From positions 434,001 to 498,000 of the forward strand of contig JAXHNR010000001.1 of assembly GCA_034520215.1 (NCBI GenBank): 64,000 bases of DNA. Reading direction: 5' to 3'. A model generated the notes under the pieces. The model did not search any database. It saw only the letters and a program-made list of their open reading frames with translations, and was not told where the DNA came from. The stretch comes from Candidatus Krumholzibacteriota bacterium. GTDB lineage: Bacteria; Krumholzibacteriota; Krumholzibacteriia; Krumholzibacteriales; WJIX01. The translations under genes and the position numbers were made by a program. Below are positions 63,102 to 64,000 of this stretch, piece by piece; position 1 is the first letter of the stretch, and each line of letters begins with the position of its first letter.

Positions 63102-64000
63102 TTGGATAAAAGAGTAATAGATTTGAGAAGCGATACAGTTACAAGATGCTCTCCCGGAATGAAAGAGGCGATGTGTGAAGCTGAGGTTGGTGACGATGTG
63201 CTGGGGGATGACCCTACCGTAGAGCTTTTTGAAGAAAGGATTGCGAAGCTTCTCGGTAAGGAAAAGGCGCTGTTTGTGATCAGCGGCACTATGGCTAACC
63301 TGCTTGCCTTGATTTCCCAGACAAGACCCGGAGACGAGGTTCTTCTTGATAGAAACAGCCATATATTTAATTACGAAGCCGCCGGTTCGGCGGTAATTGG
63401 CGGGCTGCAGCTTCATCCTTTTGACGGTTCCGGCGGTTTTCTTCCTGTTGATGAATTGCCTCTTGCTGTCAGACCCGATAATTTCCATTATCCTCGCACT
63501 TCACTCGTTTGTGTTGAAAACACTCATAATCGAGGCGGCGGGACAATTTACCCATTCGATGAATTAAAGGATATTTCCAGTTTCGCGGCGGAATTCAATC
63601 TGAGGACTCATATGGATGGAGCTCGCCTGGCGAATGCCGTTATCGCTTCGGGGATTCCGTTTGACAGATGGGCCCGGCTTGCCGATTCTGTGAATGTATG
63701 TTTTTCTAAAGGCCTTGGAGCACCGGTGGGATCGGTTATTGCCTCCGATGCTGAAACGATTAAAAGAGCCAGAGACTGGCGTAAGAGGTTGGGAGGAGGA
63801 TGGAGGCAGGCGGGTCATTTGGCGGCGGCATGCCTATACGCGATCGATCATAACATAGAACGTCTGACCGAAGATCATGAAAAGGCTTCAAGAATAGCAG
63901 AAGTGATAAAGGCCGACCCGCGATTTAAACTTGTTTATCGTGTAGAGACGAATATCGTGATTTTCGAGATTACCGATAATTCTATAGATGCAGATTCCGT
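63102..64000 (+). CDS. ltaE: Low-specificity L-threonine aldolase (3' end beyond window)
   Basis: The frame opens directly after a TGA and starts at TTG 63102; it runs off the right edge. The PLP-dependent aldolase family is clear: DLRSDTVTRCSPGMKEAM, VGDDVLGDDPTVELFEE, SGTMANLLAL, and the PLP Lys in NVCFSKGLGAPVGSV. HMDGARLANA holds the Asp contacting the pyridine nitrogen. It cleaves threonine or allo-threonine to glycine and acetaldehyde. The visible 299 residues lack only the C-terminal end. Confidence 0.92.
   Translation, partial: MDKRVIDLRSDTVTRCSPGMKEAMCEAEVGDDVLGDDPTVELFEERIAKLLGKEKALFVISGTMANLLALISQTRPGDEVLLDRNSHIFNYEAAGSAVIGGLQLHPFDGSGGFLPVDELPLAVRPDNFHYPRTSLVCVENTHNRGGGTIYPFDELKDISSFAAEFNLRTHMDGARLANAVIASGIPFDRWARLADSVNVCFSKGLGAPVGSVIASDAETIKRARDWRKRLGGGWRQAGHLAAACLYAIDHNIERLTEDHEKASRIAEVIKADPRFKLVYRVETNIVIFEITDNSIDADS

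Noticed and set aside
1..64000. CRISPR arrays, prophage, transposase or toxin-antitoxin systems
   Set aside because: No direct-repeat arrays, transposase or integrase motifs, or paired small antitoxin-like genes were found; the HNH fragment is a lone remnant.

Overview
The window reads as a chromosomal segment of a free-living, Gram-negative-type bacterium. It encodes a lipoprotein, signal-peptide proteins, an outer-membrane porin, a sigma54 activator and many housekeeping genes, and sampled lines outside the 37-48 kb block run roughly 32-45% GC. GTG and TTG starts are frequent. The sequence alone does not fix the phylum. The mix (degenerate chemosensory-like genes, giant TPR proteins, FabL-type enoyl reductase, tilS-hpt-ftsH-folP-cdaA operon) would fit an uncultured candidate phylum, but that is inference. 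There is no rRNA, CRISPR array, intact insertion sequence or prophage. Four tRNA genes are present: Met-type CAU, Gln CUG, Glu CUC and Val CAC.

Layout. 1-0.8 kb: end of a nitrilase-family hydrolase. 1.0-8.2 kb: a five-gene operon behind a sigma54-type promoter. It holds an MCP-like membrane protein, a CheA/CheW-like protein without phosphoacceptor histidine, an excisionase-type HTH protein, a STAS-GAF-HD-GYP protein with a damaged HD motif, and a REC-GAF-HD-GYP protein with intact motifs. It looks like a rewired chemosensory pathway feeding into c-di-GMP breakdown and is the best candidate for an undescribed system here. A second sigma54-like site followed by a hairpin lies just after it (8.49-8.60 kb). 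8.6-15.2 kb (minus): tRNA-CAU, tilS, hpt, ftsH, folP, cdaA. 15.3-19.1 kb (plus): ilvC-like gene, a lipoprotein with a dead peptidase fold, gltX, tRNA-Gln, tRNA-Glu. 19.2-21.8 kb (minus): fmdB-like, ArsR-family regulator, NhaC-type antiporter. 22.0-22.2 kb: a 149-nt highly structured inverted repeat. 22.4-30.6 kb: comM broken by a 4-nt deletion, acyl-CoA dehydrogenase, nth, secreted M64 peptidase, fabL, trxB, nfo, a DUF2007 protein, tRNA-Val.

30.9-37.2 kb (minus): Nif3-like protein, then a 1557-residue sigma54 activator carrying a pseudokinase, ATPase, TPR, GAF, AAA+ and Fis-type HTH, overlapping a membrane-anchored dead 5'-nucleotidase-like protein. 37.5-48.4 kb: a visibly GC-richer block of mostly single-gene units (porin, GH13 branching-type enzyme, CorA, catalase, frameshifted MBL-fold hydrolase, PEP-synthase-like phosphotransferase, FMN-barrel protein, TspO). 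It ends in a truncated signal-peptide ORF and an HNH-endonuclease remnant, and looks like an acquired stress/envelope island.

49.3-59.5 kb: zinc-ribbon protein, ptsN, rsgA, PEGA-type Ser/Thr kinase, phosphoesterase, cold-shock protein, and two translationally coupled TPR proteins. 59.7-62.2 kb: queD-queC-DUF366-queE (preQ0 pathway). 62.6-64 kb: HU protein and the start of a threonine aldolase.

Three signalling themes recur: c-di-GMP turnover (HD-GYP pair), c-di-AMP synthesis (cdaA), and sigma54 control (one activator and two candidate promoters). A further theme is folds that have lost their catalytic residues.
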